From Chloroflexi bacterium AL-N1 (lineage in GTDB: Bacteria; Chloroflexota; Chloroflexia; Chloroflexales; Roseiflexaceae), in contig WYDT01000031.1 in NCBI GenBank assembly GCA_013122435.1, forward strand, positions 1-64,000: a stretch of 64,000 nucleotides of DNA, in the 5' to 3' direction. The notes under the pieces were generated by a model that searched no databases, was not told the origin of the DNA, and saw nothing but the letters and a program-made list of their open reading frames with translations. A program made the translations under genes and the position numbers. Below, one piece after another: positions 9,457 through 20,200 of this stretch (position 1 is the first letter of the stretch; each line of letters starts with the position of its first letter).

Positions 9457-10626
9457 ATGATGGTACATCTCTCGTCTATCAATCTTGAAAACGCAATGGC
9501 AGCCCACGACATCCCCATGCATATTGTCGAGCGCACAGGAACTGGCCCCCAGGCAGAGATACGTATGTACCCCCTAAATGCAGCAGCACAGATTGGATAT
9601 GGCGATTTTCGTGAACAACAAGGGCTATTGTTAGAAGAGTATATCAGTGAACCCGAATTTATTCCCTTCTTTCGCAATGTGTACGCCCCGGTGTTAGAAG
9701 ACGGTGCTGAGCAAACAACCTATGAGATTGCTTACCCTATTGCAGATGGCACCATCCATAATTTCAGTTCGACGGTCTATCGCATCTCGTGGTCATATGA
9801 GCAGTCACAGGCTTTCATCATTACACAAGATATCACTGAACAAAAACGTGCAGAGCATGAATTAAGAATGACTCAGCAACGTCTTCAATCCATTATTGAT
9901 AATATTCCAATGGTGTTATTTGGCATTAACACCGAGGGTGTATTCACGTTATCTGAGGGGAAAGGACTTATCAATCTGGGGCTTGAGTCTGGTCAAGTCG
10001 TAGGGATGCCCGCAAAGAATATCTATAAAGATATTCCAGAGGTGCTTGATGATCTAGACAGAGCAACTCAGGGGGGTGAGTTTACAGTATCACGAAATGT
10101 CGGTGGTGTCTCTTTCGAGACATGGTATACACCAATGCACGACCAGAATGGTCAATTACTAGGCACTACTGGTGTCTCCATGGACATTACAGCACGTGTC
10201 AAGGCTGAACAAGAGCAACGCCAATTACAAGAACAAATCATCAGTACACAGGCCAGTGCCCTGGCCGAACTCACCACACCGATCATTCCTATTAGTGATG
10301 CGATTGTGGTTATGCCCCTTATCGGTCTGATCGACTCTCTTAGGGCACAACATATTATGGACACGCTTCTTGAAGGTATTACGAAACAACGTGCCCAAAT
10401 CGCAATTCTGGACATTACCGGGATGAGTGTGGTTGACACACAAGTCGCCAACGCACTCATCCAGGTCGCCCAGGCTGTACAACTCCTTGGAGCGCGGGTA
10501 ATATTAACCGGTATTCGCCCTGAGATCGCCCAAACCATCGTTGGTCTGGGCATCAATCTCCGTGGTATTGCCACCCACAGCACCCTACAAGAAGGCATCG
10601 CACTTGCCCTTGCCAAGAAGAGTTAG
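9457..10626 (+). CDS. PAS-PAS-STAS regulator (RsbR-like anti-sigma antagonist)
   Basis: A 389-residue soluble signalling protein. Two PAS-type sensor domains occupy about residues 10-130 and 145-255; each ends in a PAC-like segment (ITQDITEQKRAE, VSMDITARVKAE). A short coiled linker leads to a C-terminal STAS domain at about 275-389. The STAS domain has the RsbR-type phosphorylation region DITGMSVVDT and a second threonine in LTGIRPEIAQT. Known RsbR proteins form stressosomes and are phosphorylated by an RsbT kinase; no rsbS, rsbT or phosphatase gene is adjacent, so partners must be elsewhere. It converges with the ELWxSDGT gene 44 bp away, with no clear terminator between. Confidence 0.88.
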   Translation: MMVHLSSINLENAMAAHDIPMHIVERTGTGPQAEIRMYPLNAAAQIGYGDFREQQGLLLEEYISEPEFIPFFRNVYAPVLEDGAEQTTYEIAYPIADGTIHNFSSTVYRISWSYEQSQAFIITQDITEQKRAEHELRMTQQRLQSIIDNIPMVLFGINTEGVFTLSEGKGLINLGLESGQVVGMPAKNIYKDIPEVLDDLDRATQGGEFTVSRNVGGVSFETWYTPMHDQNGQLLGTTGVSMDITARVKAEQEQRQLQEQIISTQASALAELTTPIIPISDAIVVMPLIGLIDSLRAQHIMDTLLEGITKQRAQIAILDITGMSVVDTQVANALIQVAQAVQLLGARVILTGIRPEIAQTIVGLGINLRGIATHSTLQEGIALALAKKS

Positions 10627-10670
10627 TTTGTCGAATCAGCAACATCGGTCATTCTCGTACCAATAACCTG

Positions 10671-13600
10671 TTAGCGACTCACGATAGGCAGGGCAGTCTG
10701 CCGTGCGACCATCAACTCCATCTCGACGAGGTTTGGCACCGCGTGATGATTCTCCTCTGCAGACATTATCTCAACTGTCACCCGGTAGCGGGTGCCATAG
10801 GGTGCCTCCGGGACCCGCACCCGTAGATTCCACGCAGCACCATCCAAATACCCTATATCTGGCAGATCCCAGACCATACGCTCACCATCGATAGTAGGCG
10901 TACTATCACTCGTATCCGAGACATAGGCCAGCGCATCATCCATCGTAGCTGTAACCTGAACATCCGTAGCGGTTGTACGCCCGACATTCATGTACCGAAT
11001 CGGTAGATTGAATTCACTCGCGGGTGGCGCACCCAAAAGCTGTGGAAGATAGACAGTCTGGGCTACATCTGCATAGGCAGGCATAGACCATAGCTCTTCA
11101 CCTGCCTGATCATCACTCGCACTGAAGAGTAGTGTGTCATTAAGCAAAAAGAGATGCTCTGGATTATAAATATAGTCTGCTGTTGATCCAGGCATACTGC
11201 GCCAGACCGGCATTGTTCCTTCAGAGGTGCCATCACTGCGCCAGAGCAGCCATTGATCAGCTGTAATCCATTCCGAAAAGAAAAAGATCCCCTCGATGCC
11301 ATCAACAGTCGTTAGATTGGTTGCGTCTGTGGGGGATAAGGGTTCTCGCAACTCGGCTATCATGTAGGTGCCACTATCCGTGCCATCACTTACCCACAAG
11401 CCGTACTGTTCAGGGCCATTTGCTGTAAAGAAGAGGCGCCCATTCATTACCGTCAACCAAGATGGATTACTGGCTTCGGCACCTGGATTGATATCCTTAA
11501 CTAGGCGAGTTCCCTCAGCAGTACCATCTGTCATCCATAATTCTCGGTGTAGATCGAAGGTGCCTGCTGTAAAAAATACATAATCCCCCATTACAGTGAA
11601 GTCCTCAGGATTACTACCATATGCCCCTGCCACAATATCTTTCACCAGTGTCGTGCCAGATGGCGTGCCATCACTCCGCCACAACTCGGGTCCACGCTGA
11701 GCATCATCTGCCGCAAAGATGACAGCATTTCCCATGTCAGCAAACCCATTAATAGAACCAAACTCTTGATTACCTGGACAGATATCCTTCATCAATGTTG
11801 TCCCTTCTTCAGTACCATCGCTCCGCCATACCTCAAGCCCGGTCTGTCCATCATCAGCAGCCAACCATATGGTATCGTCAGTATATATAACTGTTTCAAT
11901 AAGCTTGAATTGCTTTATAGGTATCGTGCCATTTGCCGTCCCATCACTGGCCCACAAGAAACTATGCTTATTAGAATCAGAATCGTATCCAGTGGAGGTG
12001 AAGTAAAGGGTATCTTCCATCACCTTCATATTGTCTACACCCCATACAAAGCGTTTATCAAAAAGAACTTGTGTGGTACCAGCCTCAGTGCCATCACTCT
12101 GCCACAATCCACTCCTATCATCGCCAATATACATGGTCGAGAAAAATATCTGTCCTTTGAACTCAACCATTTCGGTAACGGGCGCCAAACTATCAGCTAT
12201 ACCGGGGGCAATATCCTTCACCAATCGAGTACCTTCAGGAGTACCATCTGTCCGCCACAACTCGAAACCAAGCAATTCATCCTTAGCTGTAAAGAGCGCA
12301 TAATCTCCTACTTGTGCAAACCCAGACAGATTTGAACCCTTTGGATAGGTGTTGATATCTTTCACACGGGTTGTACCTTCTTCGGTCCCGTCACTGCGCC
12401 AGAGTTCAACATCGCCTTCTCCCCAGATACCTGAAGATCGATCCATGGCTGCAAAGAAAAGCTGGTCATTCACGTTGGCCAGACGTTGTGGCCCTGCATT
12501 ACCATTTGGAAAAATGTCTTTGACAAGCGCTGTGCCCGCTTCAGTCCCGTCACTACTCCACAACTTGTGCCCACCCGGCTGGCCATCACTGGCAACAAAG
12601 AATAGTATGCCTCCTACATTTACTAACTCGTGTGAGGCAGAACTTAGTGATCCAGGCAAAATATCTTTCACCATACGTGTCCCTACAGCAGTTCCATCAC
12701 TAATCCATAATTCTTGACCTACATCCGTTTCGTTAGTAATTGCAGAAAAGAAGAGATCATTGTTTACTGGTGTAAAATGTCCTGGAGGTTGATTTACGGG
12801 GAAAACTCTCACTAACTGTGTGCCTTCAGGAGTACCATCGCTGCGCCATAAACCAGGCTGTGACTGCTCATCTTCCCCAACAAAAAACAAAGTAGGACCA
12901 ACCGGCGTTAACTCTTTAGGGAATATACCTTCGGCACCTGGAACAGCATCGACAACTAGTCGGGTGCCTTCATAAGTACCATCACTGGTCCAGAGTTCGT
13001 GTCCATGTTCTGCATCATAACCACGGAAGAAGAGGGTGCCATTGACATTCGTCAATGCACTAATCGTCATAATATCAGGACCTGGTGGTGGGGGTGCAGG
13101 AATGGTTGGTTCTAGATCATTTTGTACCATTGTCAGGTCTGCTTGAGATCTGGTTCCTTCCAAATACGTGATGAGCACAGTTCCTTCGGAGGTGCCATCA
13201 CTGCGCCATAGGCGATATCCATCAGTAACCGGTGTCGCAAAATACAAGACATTCTGTATTGCGATCATATCGGTGTTACCCCGAAACCCCTGAGACAACT
13301 CTTTCACAAGTTCAGCGTTGCCTGGAGAACCATCACTCTTCCACAAACCTAATACTCCATCAAAGTTGGTAGATAGGAAGAATAGAGTTCCATTCATTGC
13401 TGTCAAATGGCCGGATGTTCCATCACTCCCGCCAGGTATAATATTAGCAACCATATACGTTCCTGCGGTTGTACCATCACTTGTCCACAATGAGCGCCGT
13501 GACTCACCATTACGAGCAGAGAAGAAAAGGCGATTACCAACCATTATCAGATCATCAGGACCACTCCCTGCTTCTCCTGAACCAACATCTTTGATAGCCC

Positions 13601-13880
13601 GTGTTCCAGCTTCTGTACCATCACTAAACCATAAAATCCTATTTGCTGCAGGTCTTGAGATTGACTCGCGTGGACCTGATGCTACAAAATAGAAGCCTTG
13701 CTCAGTTGGTGTGATATCGCTGGGAAACGATCCTACAGTACTGTTCTCAATATCCTTCACTAAATCGGCGACGACAGGCGAGTTCTGTACAGGACTCGCC
13801 ATCGTAGTCATGCCTATCAACGACAGAACCATAAGGGGTATACAGACACCCCACCATCTCTTAGATACATGGCCTCGCAT
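10671..13880 (-). CDS. Secreted ELWxSDGT-repeat protein, paralog 1
   Basis: A 1069-residue exported protein. A signal peptide is evident at the N-terminus (KRWWGVCIPLMVLSLIGM, cleavage near residues 28-31). The body holds 17 copies of the ELWxSDGT(x)xGT motif at roughly 47-60 residue spacing, a family typical of large bacterial surface proteins and probably beta-propeller-like. The last 130 residues form a separate domain like the Ig-type repeats of DUF11 proteins, with a YMNVGRTTATDV segment, ending in ALPIVSR. The ribosome site AAAGGGGG precedes the ATG. It is the third of three tandem paralogs on this strand. Function is unknown; adhesion, predation or sheath roles are speculation. Confidence 0.85.
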   Translation of the reverse strand: MRGHVSKRWWGVCIPLMVLSLIGMTTMASPVQNSPVVADLVKDIENSTVGSFPSDITPTEQGFYFVASGPRESISRPAANRILWFSDGTEAGTRAIKDVGSGEAGSGPDDLIMVGNRLFFSARNGESRRSLWTSDGTTAGTYMVANIIPGGSDGTSGHLTAMNGTLFFLSTNFDGVLGLWKSDGSPGNAELVKELSQGFRGNTDMIAIQNVLYFATPVTDGYRLWRSDGTSEGTVLITYLEGTRSQADLTMVQNDLEPTIPAPPPPGPDIMTISALTNVNGTLFFRGYDAEHGHELWTSDGTYEGTRLVVDAVPGAEGIFPKELTPVGPTLFFVGEDEQSQPGLWRSDGTPEGTQLVRVFPVNQPPGHFTPVNNDLFFSAITNETDVGQELWISDGTAVGTRMVKDILPGSLSSASHELVNVGGILFFVASDGQPGGHKLWSSDGTEAGTALVKDIFPNGNAGPQRLANVNDQLFFAAMDRSSGIWGEGDVELWRSDGTEEGTTRVKDINTYPKGSNLSGFAQVGDYALFTAKDELLGFELWRTDGTPEGTRLVKDIAPGIADSLAPVTEMVEFKGQIFFSTMYIGDDRSGLWQSDGTEAGTTQVLFDKRFVWGVDNMKVMEDTLYFTSTGYDSDSNKHSFLWASDGTANGTIPIKQFKLIETVIYTDDTIWLAADDGQTGLEVWRSDGTEEGTTLMKDICPGNQEFGSINGFADMGNAVIFAADDAQRGPELWRSDGTPSGTTLVKDIVAGAYGSNPEDFTVMGDYVFFTAGTFDLHRELWMTDGTAEGTRLVKDINPGAEASNPSWLTVMNGRLFFTANGPEQYGLWVSDGTDSGTYMIAELREPLSPTDATNLTTVDGIEGIFFFSEWITADQWLLWRSDGTSEGTMPVWRSMPGSTADYIYNPEHLFLLNDTLLFSASDDQAGEELWSMPAYADVAQTVYLPQLLGAPPASEFNLPIRYMNVGRTTATDVQVTATMDDALAYVSDTSDSTPTIDGERMVWDLPDIGYLDGAAWNLRVRVPEAPYGTRYRVTVEIMSAEENHHAVPNLVEMELMVARQTALPIVSR

Positions 13881-13935
13881 AAACGCCCCCTTTCCTAAAT
13901 GGCTACTATGCTACATTGTATATTACGTTGTGATA

Positions 13936-16900
13936 TTATCGCCCTATAATGGGTAATACAGTCTGTCGTGCGACCATCACCTCCATTTCGGCCCGTTGTG
14001 GCACCGCGTGATGGTTCTCCTCTGCTGATGACACGTCGACTGTCACACGATAGCGGGTGCCATAGGGCACCTCCGGGACCTGTACGCGCAGATTCCACGC
14101 TGCACTATCCAGATACCCCATATCCGGCAGATCCCAGACTATGTGCTCGCCATCAATAGCAGACGTAATCTCACTTGCATCAGAAATATAGGTTAATGCT
14201 GAGTCCATAGTAACGGTAAGACGCACATCAGCAGCAGTCATACGGCCAACATTCATGTACCGAATCGGGATATCTACTTCATCGGCGGGAGGCACCCCAA
14301 AGAGAGGAGGGACAAGCACTGTCTGCGCTACGCCAGCATATGATGGTAATGACCATAACTCTTCCCCTGTTTCGACATCTTCGGTACTGAACAGAAGTGC
14401 ATTTTCCAAGAACACCATGTGATCAGGATTGTAGATATATGAGGAGGTATTTCCAGGGGTGCCATTCCGAACTGGTCTGGTTCCTTCAGCGGTACTATCG
14501 CTGCGCCACAAAACAATATTCTCTTTGCTATTGGGCGCAGAAAAAAAGAGCATATCATCAATACTGGTCAGCCAAATATCATTAGAAACATTTATATATG
14601 GTGGTAATTCGGCTATTAACTGCGTCCCTTCATCTGTACCATCACTCACCCATAAACCATATTGAGATTTATCGTATGCTAGAAAGAAGAGTTGTTCACC
14701 CATTACTGTAAACCATGTTGCATCCATCCTACCACCATCTACTCTGATATGTTTCAGCCAACGTGTGCCCGCTGTAGTCCCATCGGAGACCCATAGATCC
14801 TCACCAAAATCCTCTTTACTGTATCCTCGTGTATCAGCAGTAAAGAACACATACTTCCCAACGGCAGTTACGATTTTTGGATTACTGGGATCGGCTCCTG
14901 GAACAATATCTTTCACCTGTACTGTACCTGTAGTCGTCCCATCACTCTTCCATAACTCTAAACCGGTTGCTCCATCATTTCCTGCAAACAATATGTCATC
15001 ACCAATACCGGCAAATCCATCACCTATAAATCCATTAGAAAACTCATCGCCCAACTGAATATCCCTCACCCATACGGTCCCTTCTGTCGTTCCATCACTT
15101 TTCCACAAACCTACTGCCCCGTTATCAGCAGCTAACCACAATGTTCCATTAATATTGACCATATGGTCAATATGATTAAGCTGTTTGACTGGTACCGTTC
15201 CAGATGTGGTTCCATCACTCTTCCATAATGTCTGATCATCAGAGGAGATAAAGTAGAGTTGGTCATCTAATACTGTCATATCTCGTAAATAGGTGCCTGC
15301 TTGTTCAAAATCAAACACCATGTTTGTTCCATCAGATGTGCCATCACTGCGCCAAAGTTCTGGAGCGTCTGATTGATTGACCCTAACAAAGAACAAATTT
15401 CCGTTTGTATATATCATCTGTGGAATCCAACTTAGTTCATTATTCTCACCATTCTGAATATCTCTTATTAGTGTAGTACCTTGCACCGTACCATCAGTGC
15501 GCCAGAGTTCCCATCCATTCACCATATCAAACGCAGTAAAAAAAGCCGTATCATCTCCTTGAGTGAGTGACACAGAAAATGAGTTATCCGACCTTGTATT
15601 AATATCTTTTACTTCTACTGTCCCTGCTGCTGTCCCATCACTTCTCCATAATTCTGAATCATAATATGGTTGGGTTCCTCCTTGAAAAAACAATATTTCA
15701 TTCACACCTACTAAATTCGTAGGTTCTACACTTGCTTCAACTACATATGTCCCTGCTGCTGTCCCATCACTTCTCCACAAACGTCTGTCCAGGTGTGAAG
15801 ATGGATCATCAGCCGAAAAGAAAAGTAGTCCATTTACTGTTGTTAACTCAAAAGGAAATGAACCTGTAGATCCAGGCACAATCTCCTTCACCTGGACCGT
15901 CCCTGCTGCTGTCCCATCACTTTTCCACAACTCTCGATTAAAAATTTCCTCGCCATCACTGGCTGAAAAAAAGAGCATATTGTCAACGACGGTCAAAGCT
16001 GCCGGTGGCGACTCTGGGCGAGGAAAACTCCTAATCTCCCGGGTACCCTCAGCTGTCCCATCACTAGACCAGATGCCGCGTTCCGTTGCATAATTAATAC
16101 CAACATAAAAGAGCTTATCCCCTATAACAGTTAGCTCTTTGGGAAAATTGCTGATGACACCAGCGGTAGCATCTACCACCATGCGCGTCCCCTCAGATGT
16201 ACCATCACTGATCCAAAGTTCATGACCATGCACTTCGTCGTAGCCACGGAAGAAGAGCGTCCCATCCACATTGGTCAGTTCGCGGGGTGAAAAAGGCCAG
16301 ATTGGATCATTGGATGATGGAATAAAAGAAAGTGCTACATCTTTTGGTGCTGTATTAAGGGCTGCATACCCAAAATGTTTGAGGACAGCTGTACCGTCAG
16401 GGCTACCATCGCTCTTCCAGAGATTAGAACCAACTTCTGACTGAGCAATAATATATAGCGTATTTTCGATTGCAATCATTTCAGCCCAACCAGTTACACC
16501 AGAGGAAGCTAACTGTGCAACCAACGTCATATCACCGGGATCACCATTGCTTTTCCAAAGAGAAAAGTTGCCATTTTCATCTTCTGCTGTAAAGAAAAGC
16601 TGACCGTTGAGATCAGTAAAGTTCGTTAATTCTGCATAAGACTCACTTAACACAATTGGGTGCACAAGATACGTTCCTTTAGAGGTCCCATCACTCACCC
16701 ATAACTCATTATTATCAGTTCTGTCTTCATTCACGGTAAAAAAGAGGCGGTCACCGATGATTGTAAGACGAGATGGGTTGCTACTCTTTTTTCCAGGAAC
16801 AATATCCTTAACCATCTGTGTTCCAGCCTCTGTTCCATTACTGATCCATAATTCATACCCACGATGGCCGTCATTTGCGATGAAGAAAAATCTGTCTTTG

Positions 16901-17073
16901 TATGGAGTGATAGAGGATGGCGATGAAGACAATGTGGTAATGTTAATATCTTTAATTACTGTGGGTTGTGTAGGAGGAATGGGCTTTTGGCTAACAGCAG
17001 TTGGCGTAACCAAAAGTACTACCATCAAACAAATACTAATATAGATACAAGATAAAAATGTGCGGTAAAGCAT
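13936..17073 (-). CDS. Secreted ELWxSDGT-repeat protein, paralog 2
   Basis: A 1045-residue exported paralog of its two neighbours. The signal peptide is in the first 30 residues (SCIYISICLMVVLLVTPTAV). By eye there are again 17 repeats, a few degenerate (ELWISNGT, LWKSNGDP, LWRSDSTA). The C-terminal domain is close to that of paralog 1 (YMNVGRMTAADV, MDSALTYISD) and ends in VLPIIGR. The ribosome site AAAGGAAGG precedes the ATG. It starts 162 bp downstream of paralog 3 and ends 55 bp upstream of paralog 1, so the three may be co-transcribed. A perfect 12-bp palindrome (AGAGATATCTCT, 17145-17156) lies 72 bp before the start and could be an operator. Confidence 0.85.
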   Translation of the reverse strand: MLYRTFLSCIYISICLMVVLLVTPTAVSQKPIPPTQPTVIKDINITTLSSSPSSITPYKDRFFFIANDGHRGYELWISNGTEAGTQMVKDIVPGKKSSNPSRLTIIGDRLFFTVNEDRTDNNELWVSDGTSKGTYLVHPIVLSESYAELTNFTDLNGQLFFTAEDENGNFSLWKSNGDPGDMTLVAQLASSGVTGWAEMIAIENTLYIIAQSEVGSNLWKSDGSPDGTAVLKHFGYAALNTAPKDVALSFIPSSNDPIWPFSPRELTNVDGTLFFRGYDEVHGHELWISDGTSEGTRMVVDATAGVISNFPKELTVIGDKLFYVGINYATERGIWSSDGTAEGTREIRSFPRPESPPAALTVVDNMLFFSASDGEEIFNRELWKSDGTAAGTVQVKEIVPGSTGSFPFELTTVNGLLFFSADDPSSHLDRRLWRSDGTAAGTYVVEASVEPTNLVGVNEILFFQGGTQPYYDSELWRSDGTAAGTVEVKDINTRSDNSFSVSLTQGDDTAFFTAFDMVNGWELWRTDGTVQGTTLIRDIQNGENNELSWIPQMIYTNGNLFFVRVNQSDAPELWRSDGTSDGTNMVFDFEQAGTYLRDMTVLDDQLYFISSDDQTLWKSDGTTSGTVPVKQLNHIDHMVNINGTLWLAADNGAVGLWKSDGTTEGTVWVRDIQLGDEFSNGFIGDGFAGIGDDILFAGNDGATGLELWKSDGTTTGTVQVKDIVPGADPSNPKIVTAVGKYVFFTADTRGYSKEDFGEDLWVSDGTTAGTRWLKHIRVDGGRMDATWFTVMGEQLFFLAYDKSQYGLWVSDGTDEGTQLIAELPPYINVSNDIWLTSIDDMLFFSAPNSKENIVLWRSDSTAEGTRPVRNGTPGNTSSYIYNPDHMVFLENALLFSTEDVETGEELWSLPSYAGVAQTVLVPPLFGVPPADEVDIPIRYMNVGRMTAADVRLTVTMDSALTYISDASEITSAIDGEHIVWDLPDMGYLDSAAWNLRVQVPEVPYGTRYRVTVDVSSAEENHHAVPQRAEMEVMVARQTVLPIIGR

Positions 17074-17235
17074 TATCCTTCCTTTCCCACTGTAGTAGTC
17101 TGATATTATAGAGTAGCAAACTACAAGCTAAGTAGAGATGCGTGAGAGATATCTCTTATTGTCACAACCAAATCATGACAAAAGAACGTGCCATCAGCTA
17201 ACAAAACTGACAGCACGTCTCATTGTCCAATGGTA

Positions 17236-20200
17236 TCAGCTAATCAATGGCAAGGCTATCTGCCGCGCAACCATTAATTCGATATGTGCCATGTGGGGCA
17301 CATCTGCATGATTCACCTGTGCTGCACCTATCTGTAGCATCACTGTATAGCGAGTGCCATAGGGTGCCTCTGGGACTTGCAGACGAATCGTCCAAGCGTG
17401 GCGTTCCAAATAGGACAGATCTGGCAATTCCCAAAACAGATGACTCTCACTGACAGCAGGAGTATGATCGCTAGTATCCGAGACATAGGTTAATGCTTCG
17501 TCTATTGTGGCAGTAAGTTGCACATCGGTGGCGACTGTACGGCCCATATTCACATAGTGGACAGGGATATTTACTTCACTGGCTGGTGATACACCCAAGA
17601 AGGGTGAGGTATACAACATATGTGCCACACCCTCATAGGCCCGTATGGACCACAATTCCTGACCTGCCTGTTCATCATATGCACTCAGAAGTATAGAGTC
17701 ATTAAACAAAAACATCTCACTTGGTTTGTTGATGTATGCAGGTGACTGGCCAGGTGCCTCCTGCCATACCAGTTGTGTGCCGTCGCGGGTACCATCACTA
17801 CGCCAGAGCACCTGTTCATCATTTAGTGCAGAGAAGAACAAAAGGCCATCAATATTAGTCAACGAGCGCGGGTCGGAACCGTCGGGACCACTGCGGATGT
17901 CGCTGACGAGTACCGTACCTTGCTCCGTCCCATCACTGGTCCATAACTCACGACCTACTTTGCCATCGTCGGCAGAGAAGAACAGGTTGCGACCAACTGC
18001 CGTCAGATCACGTGGTTCGCTTGAATTGCTGCCATTTTTGATATCTTTGAGTAACCGTGTGCCTGCCTCCGTTCCATCCGTCACCCAAACCTCCTCACCA
18101 TGCACACCATCATCAACAATCAAGAAAACTCGTCCGTCTGTCGAAGTCAAATTGTAGAGATAGGTAGATTCTGATCCTAGTTTAATATCCTTGACGAGCA
18201 CCGTCCCTTGCTCGGTCCCATCACTCCGCCACAACTCCGTCCCACGCTGACCATCATTGGCGGTAAACAGCACACCGTCATTCAGCTCAACCAACCAACC
18301 TATCTCGCCAGAAGGTCCGGGCCATATATCCTTGACGAGCACCGTCCCTTGCTCAGTCCCATCACTCCGCCACAACTCCGTCCCACGCTGACCATCATTG
18401 GCGGAGAACCATAAGCTACCATTCACCTGAATGACCCGTCCGATAGCATTAAATTGTTTTACCGCTACTGTACCATTTGCCGTCCCGTCACTCGCCCACA
18501 ACACACTACGGTTATCGAAGGTATGCGTGGTGAAGTAGAGGGTATCATTCATCACTAGCATATTCCATAAGGAACTCCCCAACACCTCGTCTCCAAGAAC
18601 TAACTCGGTGCCTGCTTCCGTTCCATCACTGCGCCACAATGTAGCACTCTGTGTATCACCGGAAAAGAACAGCTTTCCATCAAACGCAACTATATCACTA
18701 AAACGCGACATTCCGTCTTCAATACCAGGGGCAATATCCTTCACCATCTGCGTTCCTTCAGTCGTGCCATCTGTTTGCCAGAGTTCCAAGCCCAGCAATT
18801 CATCATTAGCTATAAAGAACGCTCTATCTCCGACCTGAACGAAATGATCAGGCTCAGACCCCTTTGGCGAGGTATTAATATCTTTAACACGCTGTGTACC
18901 TGCCTCAGTCCCATCACTCCGCCAGAGTTCAACATCCCCATCCTGAAACACATTAAAAGATCGGTCCTTAGCAGCGAAAAACAACGTACCATTGACATTG
19001 GTTAACCACATGGGGGTGGAGTCACTCGTTGGAAAAATATCCTTAACAATAGTTGTACCCGCTTCGGTACCATCACTCTTCCATAGCTCCGTTCCATGTT
19101 GACCATCATTGGCACTAAAAAAGACCACTCCCTCGACATTCACAAGTTCTCTAGCTCCTGAACTCTCTGCTCCAGGCCAAATATCCTTCACCATCTGCGT
19201 TCCTTCAGTGGTCCCATCACTTTTCCATAACTCTCTGTTGGTACCCGTTTCATCATCACTTGCGGAAAAAAAGAGCGTATTGTCAACAACGGTCAAAAAC
19301 GATGGTGGCTCTTCTGGTCGAGGAAAACTTCTAATTTCGCGAGTGCCTGCTTCGGTCCCATCACTGGACCAGATACCACGTTCTGTTGCATAATTGACCC
19401 CTACATAAAAAAACGCATTTCCCATAACGGTCAGCTCTCTGGGGAAATTACTGATGACACCAGGTGTCGCGTCAATGACCATCTGGGTACCTTCTTGTGT
19501 ACCATCACTGCGCCAGAGTTCATATCCATGTGCGCCATCATAGCCACGGAAAAACAAGGTACCATTCACATCGGTTAACTCGCCGACCAATATTCTCTCA
19601 ATATCTGGAGGAATCGAAGGGATCATCGGTTGCACATCATCCGGAGTAGTTACTCCAGTAGTTGATGTGTCTATTTCAAACCGTTTGAGCATCATGGTGC
19701 CAGTTGGTGTTCCATCACTGCGCCAGAGTTCTGCCCCACCAGCAATGGGAACGATGATGTACAACGTATCTTGTACTGCAATCATGTCAAGCGTACCAGG
19801 ATTATCTGGCACTAATTCTTTGACAAGTGTTACCCCTCCTGGCGACCCATCGCTCTTCCAAAGACTTAGCATGTTGTTTTCTGAAAGGGCCAAAAAGAAC
19901 AATGTATCATTAAAGTCAGTCAGATTGTTAGGATCTGAGCCACGCTGACCGGGGAAGAGATCAGCCACCATAAACGTTCCTGCTTCGGTCCCATCACTGG
20001 TCCATAATTCTGACCCATGACGACCATCACCGAAGGAGAAAAAGAGTTGCTCACCAACTGTGGTCAGACCAGATGGGCCACTACCACCATCAGGGCCAAC
20101 AGCAAGTTTGCGAACTAGACGTGTCCCATTAGTTGTGCCATCACTAAACCACAAACCACCAACAGAATCAATCGCCGTGAAATAGAATCCTTGCTCCGTT

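Noticed and set aside
11766-12335. Plus-strand frame of 189 codons inside the ELWxSDGT gene
   Set aside because: It is antisense to a clear repeat protein; many similar antisense frames arise from the repeated codons there.
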